A stretch of DNA of 64,000 bases from Zavarzinella formosa DSM 19928 (GTDB lineage: Bacteria; Planctomycetota; Planctomycetia; Gemmatales; Gemmataceae): contig NZ_JH636442.1 of NCBI RefSeq assembly GCF_000255705.1, positions 263,546 to 327,545 on the forward strand, given 5' to 3'. Shown one piece after another: positions 54,095 to 63,565 of the stretch (position 1 is the first letter of the stretch; each line of letters opens with the position of its first letter). Made by a program: the position numbers and the translations under genes. The notes under the pieces were generated by a model. It saw nothing but the letters and a program-made list of their open reading frames with translations, did no database searches and had not been told where the DNA came from.

Positions 54095-56236
54095 ATGGGG
54101 ACAATGCAGTTTCGTCGTGCCATCATCATCGTCGCACTGCTGACCGGCACAACTCCGCCAGTTTTCGCCGCTTCCCCCGAGGATCATTGGGCTTGGAAGA
54201 AGCCGGTTCGCCCGGCGGCGCCAACGCTGAAAGATTCCTCGATCACATCGCCGATTGATGCGTTCGTTCGACACAAACTGGAGGCGAACGGACTTCAACC
54301 AACGCCTCCGGCGACGCGTCCGCAATTGATTCGCCGGGTGACGTTTGACCTCATCGGATTGCCGCCGACGCCGGATGAGGTTGATGCGTTTGTGAACGAT
54401 GCTTCGCCAAACGCCTACGAGAAATTGCTGGATCGGTTGCTGGCCTCTTCGCAATACGGGGAGCGTTGGGGCCGACACTGGCTCGATTTGGCCCGGTATG
54501 CCGACACGAACGGATACGAGCAAGATGAAATCCGGCCCCATGCTTGGCGATTTCGGGATTATGTGATCCGGTCCTTCAACGAGGACAAACCGTTTGATCG
54601 CTTTATCATCGAGCAACTCGCCGGAGACGAGGCCTTCCCCGGTGATCCCGCCGCCTTGGTGGCGACCGGGTTCAATTTGCTCGGCCCGGACATGACCGAT
54701 TCGGCCGATCAGGCCCAGCGCCGCTTGAACACTCTCAACGACATGACTGACACAGCCAGTCTGGTCTTCCTCGGGTTGACCGTCGGTTGCGCCCGCTGCC
54801 ACGATCACAAGTTTGAACCAATCCCGCAGACGGATTATTACCGACTTCAGGCGTTCTTCGCCGGGGCCGAGTTTCGCACGAATCTTGATGTCGCTTCTTC
54901 AGACGAGCGTGAAAAACATTTGCTGGCCCTTCGAGAGTATGACCGCCTGACGCAATCGTTGCGGGATGACATCCTTGCCGTGGAACAACCGCACCGGGCG
55001 AAATTGCTGGATGCAAAAATCGCCAAACTCTCGGCCGAGGCTCAGGCGGCTCATCGCACACCGCCAGAAAAACGAAACGGCGGCCAGCAGGAATTGGTGC
55101 GGGAGACGGCGAAGTTGGCGGCCCTGACCGATGCCGAAGTGGAAAAGACTCTTTCGGCCGTTGAACTGGCCCGGCTAAAAGAGCTTCGGCAACAGTTGAA
55201 ATCGTTCGACTCGAAAAAGCCCGCCCCGTTGCCCGTGGGAATGGGCATGACCGACCGCCAGGGGCCGCCGCCGAAAACCCACTTGCTCGAACGGGGCGAA
55301 CTTTCCAACAAAGCCCAAGTGGTTGATCCGGGTTTCCCCGTCACGCTCACCTCCGGACGCAAACCCGAACCGGCGAAAATCACGCCGTCATCCGGGGGGC
55401 GTCGGCTGGCTCTCGCCAATTGGATTGCCCATGCGGACAATCCGCTGACGGCCCGCGTGATCGTCAACCGCGTCTGGCAGCAACATTTTGGCCGGGGCTT
55501 GGTTCCCACGGCCAGCGATTTCGGCGTGCGGGGAGAACCGCCGACGCATCCCGAATTGCTTGACTGGCTGGCGACGGAATTGGTCGACGGGGGCTGGCGT
55601 CTCAAACGAATGCACAAACTGATGCTGCTTTCTGAGACATATCGGCAATCAACCATCGCCCCCCAAACAACAATGGAGAAAGACCCCGACAATACGTTCT
55701 TTTCTCGAATGAACCGATTGAGATTGGAAGGCGAGGCCGTGCGGGATTCGTTGCTTGCCATCAGCGGCCGGTTGAACAGCACGATGGGCGGCCCCGGTGT
55801 GACTCCCCCGGTGGCCCCGGAGGCGGTAAAAGGAGCAAAAGGCGGCTGGATTGTCAGCCCCGATCCGAAGGATCATGTGCGGCGAAGCGTCTACCTGTTC
55901 GCCCGCCGAAATCTTCGCCATCCGTTTTTGGAGGCGTTTGACCTCCCCGACAGCAACCTGAGTTGCCCGAAGCGAGAACGAAGCACGACGGCACCGCAAG
56001 CCCTGGCGTTGCTGAATGCCCCCGAGGCGATGGAAGCCGCCAAGTTTGTCGCGGAACGCTTGATGAAGGAAGCGGACTCCGAACCCGGCCGAATCGACCG
56101 GGCCTATCGGCTGACGTTGGGACGATTGCCGACGAACAAGGAGCGGGAACGGGCGGGGGTGTTTTTGAAGACCTCATCGCTATCCGAATTGTGCCGGGCG
56201 TTGATGAACATGAACGAGTTTGTTTATCTGGATTGA
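54095..56236 (+). CDS. DUF1549/DUF1553 protein (planctomycete cytochrome-associated family)
   Basis: A 713-residue exported protein. After a signal peptide (MQFRRAIIIVALLTGTTPPV region) comes a DUF1549 domain (PSCyt2): SPIDAFVRHKLEANGLQPTP, LIGLPPTPDEVDAFV, YGERWGRHWLDLARYADTNG and the c-type motif CARCHDHKFEP. A coiled-coil-like helical spacer follows (about 265-385) and then DUF1553 (PSD1): NWIAHADNPLTARVIVNRVW and ERSTTAPQALALLNAP. Unlike the gene at 57698 it has no N-terminal cytochrome domain. The start may be ATG 54095 or 54104. It is followed closely by a DUF1501 gene, the standard pairing in this phylum. Confidence 0.92.
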   Translation: MGTMQFRRAIIIVALLTGTTPPVFAASPEDHWAWKKPVRPAAPTLKDSSITSPIDAFVRHKLEANGLQPTPPATRPQLIRRVTFDLIGLPPTPDEVDAFVNDASPNAYEKLLDRLLASSQYGERWGRHWLDLARYADTNGYEQDEIRPHAWRFRDYVIRSFNEDKPFDRFIIEQLAGDEAFPGDPAALVATGFNLLGPDMTDSADQAQRRLNTLNDMTDTASLVFLGLTVGCARCHDHKFEPIPQTDYYRLQAFFAGAEFRTNLDVASSDEREKHLLALREYDRLTQSLRDDILAVEQPHRAKLLDAKIAKLSAEAQAAHRTPPEKRNGGQQELVRETAKLAALTDAEVEKTLSAVELARLKELRQQLKSFDSKKPAPLPVGMGMTDRQGPPPKTHLLERGELSNKAQVVDPGFPVTLTSGRKPEPAKITPSSGGRRLALANWIAHADNPLTARVIVNRVWQQHFGRGLVPTASDFGVRGEPPTHPELLDWLATELVDGGWRLKRMHKLMLLSETYRQSTIAPQTTMEKDPDNTFFSRMNRLRLEGEAVRDSLLAISGRLNSTMGGPGVTPPVAPEAVKGAKGGWIVSPDPKDHVRRSVYLFARRNLRHPFLEAFDLPDSNLSCPKRERSTTAPQALALLNAPEAMEAAKFVAERLMKEADSEPGRIDRAYRLTLGRLPTNKERERAGVFLKTSSLSELCRALMNMNEFVYLD

Positions 56237-56267
56237 GGCGATTTCCGTGCAACCGCTTCCGAACCCG

Positions 56268-57665
56268 ATGAATCGCCGATCCTTCCTCCGCAACGCTGGT
56301 CACGGGTTCGGCGGGATCGCGCTCGCCAGTTTGCTGGCCGACGACGGAAAACTCTTCGCCGGGGAACGCGATCCGCTGGCACCGAAGAAACCGCACTTTG
56401 AACCGACCGCCAAACGGGTGATCTTCCTGTTCATGTCCGGCGGCCCGAGTCAGATGGATACTTTCGATCCCAAGCCTGGCCTCACCAAATTGCACGGGCA
56501 GAAGTTGCCCGAATCGTTCGGCCCGGTGAAGACCCGGCGAGGCGTGGACAAGAACAAACTGCTGGCGTCGAAACGGACGTTCAAAAAACACGGTGAATGC
56601 GGAACAGAAGTTTCCGATTGGTTCCCCCATTTGTCGAAATGCGTTGATGATCTCTGCGTGCTTCGTGGTTGCCACGGCGACAGCGTCACCCATCCCGAAT
56701 CGGTGTATTTGATGAACACCGGGTCGATCCTGATGGGCCGCCCCAGCATGGGGGCATGGGTGGCGTATGGCCTCGGGTCCGAGAACCGGAACATGCCCGC
56801 GTTCGTCGTGTTGCCGGACCCCGGCGGCTGGCCCAAAGGCGGCGCTCCGGCGTGGGGCAACGGTTTTCTGCCGACAACCTATCAGGGCACGCTGATTCGC
56901 GGCGGTTCAACCCCCGTGTTGAATCTTGACCGGCCCTCCGGCGTTTCACTTGAACAGCAAAAACGCACGCTCGACTTCATCCGCGAGGGGAACCAAGACC
57001 ATCTAGCCGTTCGTGCGGGGGATTCGGAGTTGGAAGCCCGCATCGCTGCGTATGAACTGGCGTTTCGGATGCAGATACATGCCCCTGAAGTGGTCGATCT
57101 CGCCAGCGAATCAAAGGAAACGAAAACCCTTTACGGCCTTGATCGCAAAGAGTCAGCGGAGTTCGGCACACGGTGTCTGCTGGCCCGCCGCATGGTCGAA
57201 CGGGGTGTGCGGTTCGTGCAACTCTATTGCGGTGACACCAACGGATGGGACGCCCACTCGGATTTGGAAGGGAATCACGGCAAACTTTGCCTGCAAAGCG
57301 ACCAGCCCATTGCCGGGTTGCTCACTGATCTCAAACGCCGGGACTTGTTGAAGGACACGCTGGTGATCTGGGGCGGCGAGTTCGGCCGCACACCGATGAC
57401 GGAAGGAACCACTGGCCGCGATCATAACCCGCACGGCTTTTGCATGTGGATGGCCGGGGGCGGCGTCAAAGGGGGCCGGGTGATCGGGGCGACTGACGAA
57501 ATCGGCCTCCGGGCCGCCACTGACAAAACGCATGTCAACGACATCCACGCCACCATCCTGCACCTGCTCGGTTTCAAGCACACCCGCCTAACCTACCGCC
57601 ATAACGGCCGCAACGAACGCCTCACGGACAACGCCGGCGAAGTGATTCAAGCGGCCATCGGTTAA
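56268..57665 (+). CDS. DUF1501 domain-containing protein, Tat-type signal
   Basis: A 465-residue DUF1501 protein, 31 bases after the DUF1549/DUF1553 gene. The start MNRRSFLRNAGHGFGGIALA is a classic twin-arginine signal, which predicts export in folded form. Further landmarks are VIFLFMSGGPSQMDTFDPKP, LRGCHGDSVTHPESVYLMNT, ARRMVERGVRFVQLYCGD, and VIWGGEFGRTPMTEGTTGRD with HNPHGFCMWMAGGGVKGGRV. It is the partner of the preceding gene and probably forms an operon with it and with the gene at 57698. The enzymatic role of the family is not settled. Confidence 0.94.
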   Translation: MNRRSFLRNAGHGFGGIALASLLADDGKLFAGERDPLAPKKPHFEPTAKRVIFLFMSGGPSQMDTFDPKPGLTKLHGQKLPESFGPVKTRRGVDKNKLLASKRTFKKHGECGTEVSDWFPHLSKCVDDLCVLRGCHGDSVTHPESVYLMNTGSILMGRPSMGAWVAYGLGSENRNMPAFVVLPDPGGWPKGGAPAWGNGFLPTTYQGTLIRGGSTPVLNLDRPSGVSLEQQKRTLDFIREGNQDHLAVRAGDSELEARIAAYELAFRMQIHAPEVVDLASESKETKTLYGLDRKESAEFGTRCLLARRMVERGVRFVQLYCGDTNGWDAHSDLEGNHGKLCLQSDQPIAGLLTDLKRRDLLKDTLVIWGGEFGRTPMTEGTTGRDHNPHGFCMWMAGGGVKGGRVIGATDEIGLRAATDKTHVNDIHATILHLLGFKHTRLTYRHNGRNERLTDNAGEVIQAAIG

Positions 57666-57697
57666 TATTGCCAGAGACTACTTTGGGAGCCTCACGA

Positions 57698-60061
57698 ATG
57701 CGGCACGTCTGGGTCGTTTCACTCGCGTTGGTGTCGGGGGCGATTGGCTTCGCCGCCGAACCCAAACTGTCCGCCGACCGCCAAATCAACTTTGACAAGG
57801 ACGTGAAACCGATCTTCGCGGCCCATTGTGTGCAATGCCACGGGCCCGAGAAGCAGAAGGGATCGTTGCGTCTTGATGACTCAACGGCGGTCACCAAAGG
57901 CGGCAACTCCGGTCCGGCCGTTGTGCCGGGAAAATCGGCTGATAGCTTGCTGATTCAATTGGTTTCCGGCTTGAAGCCCGACGAGGTGATGCCTCCCGGC
58001 AAAACTGAGAAATTGACGAAGGAGCAAATCGGCATTCTCCGGATGTGGATCGATCAGGGGGCGAAATGGGGAACCGCCGCCACCGGGAACACGGCGGGCG
58101 TCAAATCATCGCATTGGGCGTTCCAAGCCCCTGTTCAACATCCGGTTCCCAAAACCAAACATCCGGCGGCCAACGCCATTGATGCGTTTATTCGGGCGAG
58201 ATTGGAGAAAGAAGGAACCGCTCCTTCGCCGATGGCCGACAAGCACACGCTGGTTCGCCGGTTGTATCTCGATCTGATCGGTCTGCCGCCATCGCCGAAG
58301 GAAGTGGATGAGTTTGTCAACGATCCCTCCGAGGAGGCTTACGAAAAACTGGTGGAGAGATTGCTATCCTCCCCGCACTACGGCGAACGATGGGGAAGAC
58401 ACTGGCTCGACGCCGCCCGTTATGCGGACAGCGACGGCTACGAGAAGGACACCGGCCGGCCATTCGCGTGGCGATACCGCGATTGGGTGATTCAGGCGTT
58501 GAACAAAGATATGCCGTTCGATCAGTTCACCATCGAGCAACTGGCCGGGGATCTGTTGCCCGACGCGACGACCGAGCAGAAAGCCGCCACCGGATTCCAT
58601 CGCAACACATTGACGAACAAAGAAGGGGGCGTCGATCAGGAAGAGTTTCGCGTGGCGGCGGTGATTGATCGCGTGAACACCACGGGAACCGTTTGGCTCG
58701 GGCTGACCGTGGGTTGCTGCCAGTGCCATGACCACAAATACGACCCTGTCAGCCAGCGGGAGTTCTACCAATTGTTCGCGTTCTTCAACAGCGACAAAGA
58801 GGCCGATTTGCCGGCCTTCCTCCCCGGCGAGGAAGCCGCCCTCAAAGATCGCCTTGCGGCATTCACGACGAAAACGGCCGAGTTGAAGAAGGCCGTCGAA
58901 GAGGCCAAACAGATGAAGATGCCGGCGGCCGAGATCAAAAAACGAGAAGCGGTCGTCGCCACTCATCTGAAGACCAAACCGGAGCCGAGCAAGGTGCAGA
59001 CGTTGGCCGCCGGTCCCGCGCGGGCGACTCATGTTCACATTCGTGGCGACTTTCTCCGCAAAGGCGTGGAAGTCAAACCCGGAACCCCGGCAGTGTTGCC
59101 GAAGCCGGAAAAAGCTCCCTCCACCCGGCTCGATTTAGCCAAATGGATCGTGTCGAAAGAAAACCCGCTCACCCCGCGCGTGACGGTCAATTGGGTGTGG
59201 GGCAAGTTCTTCGGCAAGGGGCTTGTGAATACGCCGGAGGATTTCGGCACGCAGGGGCAAAAGCCATCCCATCCGGAATTGCTCGACTGGCTGGCAACCA
59301 CCTTCCGCGACGAGGATAAATGGTCCCTCAAGAAATTGCACAAGCGGATCGTGATGAGCCAAACCTATCGCCAGTCGTCCGCGACTCGAACCGACCTGAT
59401 CGACAAAGACCCCCTCAACGTGTTGCTGGCGCGGCAATCGCGGTTTCGCCTCGAAGCGGAGATCGTCCGGGACTCCGCGTTGGCGGCCAGCGGCCTGCTT
59501 ACCCGCAAAATCGGCGGGCCGAGCATTCGCCCGCCGCAACCAAGCGGCATCTCGGAATTGACGTATGCCAATTCCGCCCGTTGGGTCGAATCCAAAGGAG
59601 AGGACAAGTACAAACGCGGCCTTTACGTCTGGTTTCAGCGGACCAGCCCCTACCCGACACTGACCACCTTCGACGCGACTGATTCCAATGTGTGCGCCGT
59701 GAAACGCGAACGCTCCAACACTCCCTTGCAAGCCCTCACGCTCTTGAATGACGCAGTGTTTGTCGAAGCGGCCCAGGCGTTGGCAAAACGGGTGCAAACA
59801 GAGGACGCCCGGCCCGCCTATCTTTTCAAGTTGTGCATGGGCCGCGAACCCTCGACAGCCGAGGCCGTCCGATTGGTTCAGTTGTTGAAAGACACGCGGG
59901 AACTGGCGTTGGAAAATTCAGCGGAGGCTGTAAAGCTGCTGGGTTCCCATAAGCCCGCGATGCTGGATGTGAAATCGAAAAATGATGTCGCCACCGCCGC
60001 GTCGTGGGTGTTGGTCGCACGGGCGTTGTTGAATCTTGATGAATTCGTGACGAGGGAGTGA
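57698..60061 (+). CDS. PSCyt1-DUF1549-DUF1553 exported cytochrome protein
   Basis: A 787-residue protein with a signal peptide (residues 1-20) and an N-terminal cytochrome-c-like domain (haem site CVQCH at 44-48, FDKDVKPIFAAH before it, DEVMPPGKTEKLTKEQIGIL after it). DUF1549 follows, with YGERWGRHWLDAARYADSDG, EQLAGDLLPDATTEQKAATG and CCQCHDHKYDPVS, a second CxxCH. A helical spacer and DUF1553 complete it (NPLTPRVTVNWVWGKFFGKG; ERSNTPLQALTLLND). This is the full three-domain form common in planctomycetes, presumably part of a periplasmic redox process on sugars. ATG 57698 has GGGAG 8 bases upstream. Confidence 0.94.
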   Translation: MRHVWVVSLALVSGAIGFAAEPKLSADRQINFDKDVKPIFAAHCVQCHGPEKQKGSLRLDDSTAVTKGGNSGPAVVPGKSADSLLIQLVSGLKPDEVMPPGKTEKLTKEQIGILRMWIDQGAKWGTAATGNTAGVKSSHWAFQAPVQHPVPKTKHPAANAIDAFIRARLEKEGTAPSPMADKHTLVRRLYLDLIGLPPSPKEVDEFVNDPSEEAYEKLVERLLSSPHYGERWGRHWLDAARYADSDGYEKDTGRPFAWRYRDWVIQALNKDMPFDQFTIEQLAGDLLPDATTEQKAATGFHRNTLTNKEGGVDQEEFRVAAVIDRVNTTGTVWLGLTVGCCQCHDHKYDPVSQREFYQLFAFFNSDKEADLPAFLPGEEAALKDRLAAFTTKTAELKKAVEEAKQMKMPAAEIKKREAVVATHLKTKPEPSKVQTLAAGPARATHVHIRGDFLRKGVEVKPGTPAVLPKPEKAPSTRLDLAKWIVSKENPLTPRVTVNWVWGKFFGKGLVNTPEDFGTQGQKPSHPELLDWLATTFRDEDKWSLKKLHKRIVMSQTYRQSSATRTDLIDKDPLNVLLARQSRFRLEAEIVRDSALAASGLLTRKIGGPSIRPPQPSGISELTYANSARWVESKGEDKYKRGLYVWFQRTSPYPTLTTFDATDSNVCAVKRERSNTPLQALTLLNDAVFVEAAQALAKRVQTEDARPAYLFKLCMGREPSTAEAVRLVQLLKDTRELALENSAEAVKLLGSHKPAMLDVKSKNDVATAASWVLVARALLNLDEFVTRE

Positions 60062-60146
60062 TCAGTGGCAATTTCAATTTCGTTGATCAACGTCTCGCCA
60101 CAACAAGGATCGACGGTCTGAAGACACCAAATGAAGAGGTTTGAAA

Positions 60147-60932
60147 ATGACCAAGTCTTTCCGTTTCGTTTGGTTGATGATGGCCGTCTTGGCTTGTGTT
60201 TTCAATGCGCCCGTTGCCGGTGCCCAAGAGAAGGAACTGGCGGCCAAGAAACCGCTTTGCGTGCTTTTCGTGGGCAACAGCCAGATTTTCTACAACGATT
60301 TGCCGCGATTGATTGAGACGTTGTCGGAGTCGGCCCCGGCGGGCCAGCCCCGCATCTCGGCGGATCGGGCCGTCGCAGGCGGTGCGTCCTTGGAGAGTCT
60401 TTGGAACCGGGGCGAAGGCAAGGGGACCGCTCGCGAGAAGATCACGTCGGAGAAGTGGGACTTTGTTGTTCTTCAGGAAATCTACAACGTCAAACCGGAT
60501 AGCTTCACCAAGCATGCCCGGCTGCTTGATGAGTTGATTCGCAAAAATGGCTCCAAAACAGTTTTGCTAAGCACCGCCAGCATCAGCACGCTCTACCCCA
60601 AAGGGTTCCAAGATCTCCATGAGATGCACGTCGCCTTGGGCAAGGAATTGAAAGTTCCGGTCGCCGCCGCCGGCAAGGCTTGGTTGTCGTATTGGGGCGA
60701 CAGCGCCTCGCCGGAACAGCGGTTGGGTCTTTACGATCCGGACAAGGCACACCCTGGCAAGAAAGGCTCGTACATTTACGCCTGCACCCTCTACCCGATT
60801 CTGACCGGCCACAGTCCCGTCGGGCTTACCCATCGCCTTCCCAAACAACCGGAAGAGACTCTTTCCCCGGCGGAGGCAAAACAATTCCAAGAAGCGGCCT
60901 GGCGGGTGCATCAGGAGATCAACGGCAAATAA
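60147..60932 (+). CDS. Exported SGNH-hydrolase-like protein
   Basis: A 261-residue protein with a signal peptide (about residues 1-26). It shows an SGNH-like pattern: LFVGNSQIFYNDLPRLIETL, with GNS where GDS is usual, the Gly/Asn block AGGASLESLWNRGEG, and DKAHPGKKGSYIYA carrying the Asp-x-x-His pair. The fold would place it among lipase/acylhydrolase or carbohydrate esterase-like proteins acting in the periplasm. ATG 60147 follows AGAGG by 7 bases. The gene lies downstream of the DUF1549 cluster on the same strand. Confidence 0.82.
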   Translation: MTKSFRFVWLMMAVLACVFNAPVAGAQEKELAAKKPLCVLFVGNSQIFYNDLPRLIETLSESAPAGQPRISADRAVAGGASLESLWNRGEGKGTAREKITSEKWDFVVLQEIYNVKPDSFTKHARLLDELIRKNGSKTVLLSTASISTLYPKGFQDLHEMHVALGKELKVPVAAAGKAWLSYWGDSASPEQRLGLYDPDKAHPGKKGSYIYACTLYPILTGHSPVGLTHRLPKQPEETLSPAEAKQFQEAAWRVHQEINGK

Positions 60933-61055
60933 CCGGTGTGTCGGGCTTCGAGGCACCGTTGGAACGTTTAGGGATCAAGGAATCGGATTTTTCTTGTCAC
61001 GAGTCGCGGCGTCGGCGGTAATGGGGGTCCGAAGCCAAGCCACCGAAAGATTGCC

Positions 61056-61946
61056 ATGAAACTGTTTCATGCAGCCACCGCCTTTGTTCTCGTTTTCGCC
61101 AGTTTGATCGCCGGGCCGGTTGTGGCCCAGCCTGCCGAAACGAGGGCAACTTCTGCCTTGACGCACGAGTCACTTGGCCGGGTGTTGAGCGCCAAGTATG
61201 CAACGGAACTCATCCCGTCGAAGACGGCGGAAAAGCTGCCGTTTTACACGCTTGGTCTGAAGTACACGTCCGCCAAATCCAAGGAAACTCTTGATTGGGT
61301 CGTGACGTGTGAAGTGATCGAGCGGGGCGGGCAAGCGCCCGTGGCCCGGATATGGTTCAACTGTCAGGTGATGCCGGCCGATGCCGATCAGGGGCGTTTG
61401 CTGGCCCTGCTGAACTGGAGCGGAGGCCACAACTCCAGCCGGGCGTTCTTCAAAACCGCACCCCACCGAGAGGGAACCATGCTCAGCCTCGTGGCCGAGG
61501 CGTCTGCCGAGGATGTGACCCCGGAACGATTGCCCCGTGTCATTGACGGCCTGTTGCTGATGGCCTTCGAGACATCCCACATTTGGGGCGGCAAGTTGAA
61601 TCAGCCGTTGGCCAAAACACCGGCCAAGTCGGCCGTCAGTGGCAAAGACATCGTCGGGGATTGGGCCGGAGATGTCTTGATCGAAGGCAAAAAGGTGGGC
61701 CAGTATGCCGCCACGTTTGGTGCCGACGGTTTCGTGCTGATCTCGCGGGCCAAGACCGGGAGCGAGAAGGCCGACTTTCAACTCCTCACGGGCGAATACG
61801 CGGTCGCCGACGGCCGACTGACGTTGAAGCTCATGAAGGTGGAAAAGCCGGATGTGTACGAGATCGACCTGTCTGGCAAAACGCTGACGCTGACCATGAC
61901 GGTCGAAAAATCCGTCATCAAGATTCAAATGAATCGCTCCAAGTGA
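61056..61946 (+). CDS. Exported protein of unknown function, 296 aa
   Basis: It has a signal peptide (MKLFHAATAFVLVFASLIAG region, residues 1-24). The first half (about 35-185) contains VVTCEVIERGGQAPVARIWF and a helical part, with the look of small YbjN- or type III chaperone-like folds. The second half (about 200-296) is all-beta in pattern (DIVGDWAGDVLIEGKKVGQY, then LTGEYAVADGRLTLKLMKVE), like a lipocalin-like barrel as in short 'GxW' domains. Neither assignment is firm. It is not clearly in an operon with its upstream neighbour, 120 bases away. Confidence 0.7.
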   Translation: MKLFHAATAFVLVFASLIAGPVVAQPAETRATSALTHESLGRVLSAKYATELIPSKTAEKLPFYTLGLKYTSAKSKETLDWVVTCEVIERGGQAPVARIWFNCQVMPADADQGRLLALLNWSGGHNSSRAFFKTAPHREGTMLSLVAEASAEDVTPERLPRVIDGLLLMAFETSHIWGGKLNQPLAKTPAKSAVSGKDIVGDWAGDVLIEGKKVGQYAATFGADGFVLISRAKTGSEKADFQLLTGEYAVADGRLTLKLMKVEKPDVYEIDLSGKTLTLTMTVEKSVIKIQMNRSK

Positions 61947-62505
61947 CGGCACGTGGCTCAATCATCGCCGGGGGCTTTTTGCCGCACGCCAATGATCGGG
62001 CGGTTCGGCGCCTTGGCCACTCCATTTTGGGCGAACAGGCTACAGGGCTTCGCATTTTCGGATTTTCAAACCAGTCAAATTCGACCTGAAAAGTGACCAA
62101 AAGCAGGTGAAAAAACCCCTCCGGTGACCATTTTTAGACAGTTGAACACCCACCCAACTGGTCAAAAACAGTGGGCCAACTGAACACTATTTTTCAAAAC
62201 CCCCGGAAAAACAGAGGGGTCGCCTGATGATTTTGGGCAAATGCGCAGCGATTTTGACCAATTGAAAATGGCCCATTTTAAATGCTCATGGTTAATTCCC
62301 GGATGGTTGAAGGCGCCATGTGGCCCAAATAGTAGTTCGGCCTCAATAAGAAACCGGACAGTGTTTGTCGGCTTGAATTGCTTTTGTCGGGAGGAATCGT
62401 TTTCATCTGACAAACAACCAGAACCGGGTTGGCGATGTCTCGCCGGACATGATAAACTAACTTTCCTGCCGAACCACCCTCTCCCGCCGACTTGGACCCA
62501 TTCTC
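61947..62505. other. Gene-free, AT-richer region
   Basis: 559 bases without a convincing gene. The 83-codon minus-strand frame at 62162-62413 lacks protein-like character. Around 62128-62180 the words ACAGTTGAAC and CCAACTGAAC/AACTGGTC recur and could form an imperfect hairpin; the purpose is unclear. The promoter of the following DUF1549 gene probably lies near TAAACT at 62453-62458. Confidence 0.45.
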
Positions 62506-63565
62506 ATGCGAACCGCCTTGTTGGTCATTGCGTTCCTGATTGCGTGGAACGGGAGATTGGCCGCCGCTGATCCGATTACGTTTGAACAGCACATTCGACC
62601 CATCCTGAAGGCTTATTGCCTCGACTGCCACGGGGGCGGTGAAAAACTCCCCGGCAAGCTCGATTTGCGTTTGAAGCGGTTTGCCCTTTCCGGTGGAAAG
62701 AGCGGGCCGTCGATCACGGTCGGAGAGCCGTTGAAGAGTTTGCTCGTGCAGCGGATGAAAGACGGCGACATGCCGCCGGGGGAAAAGAAAGTTCCGGCGG
62801 ATAAGATCGCCCTCATCGAACAGTGGATCGCCACCGGGGCGAAGACGTTGCGAGACGAACCGATGACGTTGCCGCCGGGGTTGGGCATCACGGCCGATGA
62901 GCGGGCGTATTGGTTTTATCAGCCATTGAGGCGGATCGACCCGCCGACCTTTTCGCCCGCCGACCGAGTGCGGACGCCCGTTGACGCCTTTGTGCTGGCG
63001 AAACTCCGCGAGAAACAATTCAACTTCAACCCGGATGCGGATCGGGCCACTCTCCTTCGCCGGGCGACGCTTGACCTCACCGGACTGCCGCCGACACAAC
63101 AAGAACTGGATTCTTTCCTCAACGATCAATCGCCCGATGCCTACGAAAAACGGCTCGATCAATTGCTGGCCTCGCCCGCTTACGGGGAGCGTTGGGGGCG
63201 GCACTGGCTTGATATCGTCGGCTATTCCGACAGCGATGGGGACGGGGCCGTGGACACGGTTCGGCCCCACTCCTGGCGTTACCGCGACTACGTCATCCGG
63301 GCGTTAAACGCGGACAAGCCGCTCAATCAATTTGTGATCGAACAACTCGCCGGGGATGAACTGGTTCCCCGGCCGTGGTCGAATTTGAAGCCGGAGCAAA
63401 TCGACTTGCTGGCGGCAACGGGCTTCCTTCGCACCGCTCCGGACGGGACGGCCAGCGGTGGCGGCCCGGCCGATGTCGAGCAAGTTGTAACGGATACCAT
63501 CAAGATCGTCACCTCCAGCCTGACCGGGACATCGGTGGGTTGCGCCCAGTGCCACGACCATCGCT
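62506..63565 (+). pseudogene. PSCyt1-DUF1549 protein gene interrupted by an insertion sequence
   Basis: The frame starts MRTALLVIAFLIAWNG (signal peptide), then carries the haem site CLDCH (38-42), the PSCyt1 end DGDMPPGEKKVPADKIALIE and DUF1549 (RRATLDLTGLPPTQQELDSF, YGERWGRHWLDIVGYSDSDG). It reaches CAQCHDHR at 346-353. Relatives continue with Tyr-Asp-Pro after this motif; here the frame runs into unrelated sequence from position 63565 on (first base T would fit the Tyr codon). The frame then ends at 63687 inside the insertion. The rest of the gene lies beyond the window, so the protein is presumably non-functional or truncated after the second CxxCH. Confidence 0.9.

Noticed and set aside
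62162..62413. 83-codon minus-strand ORF in the gene-free region
   Set aside because: It has no ribosome binding site, no family pattern and unusual composition; it is probably chance.
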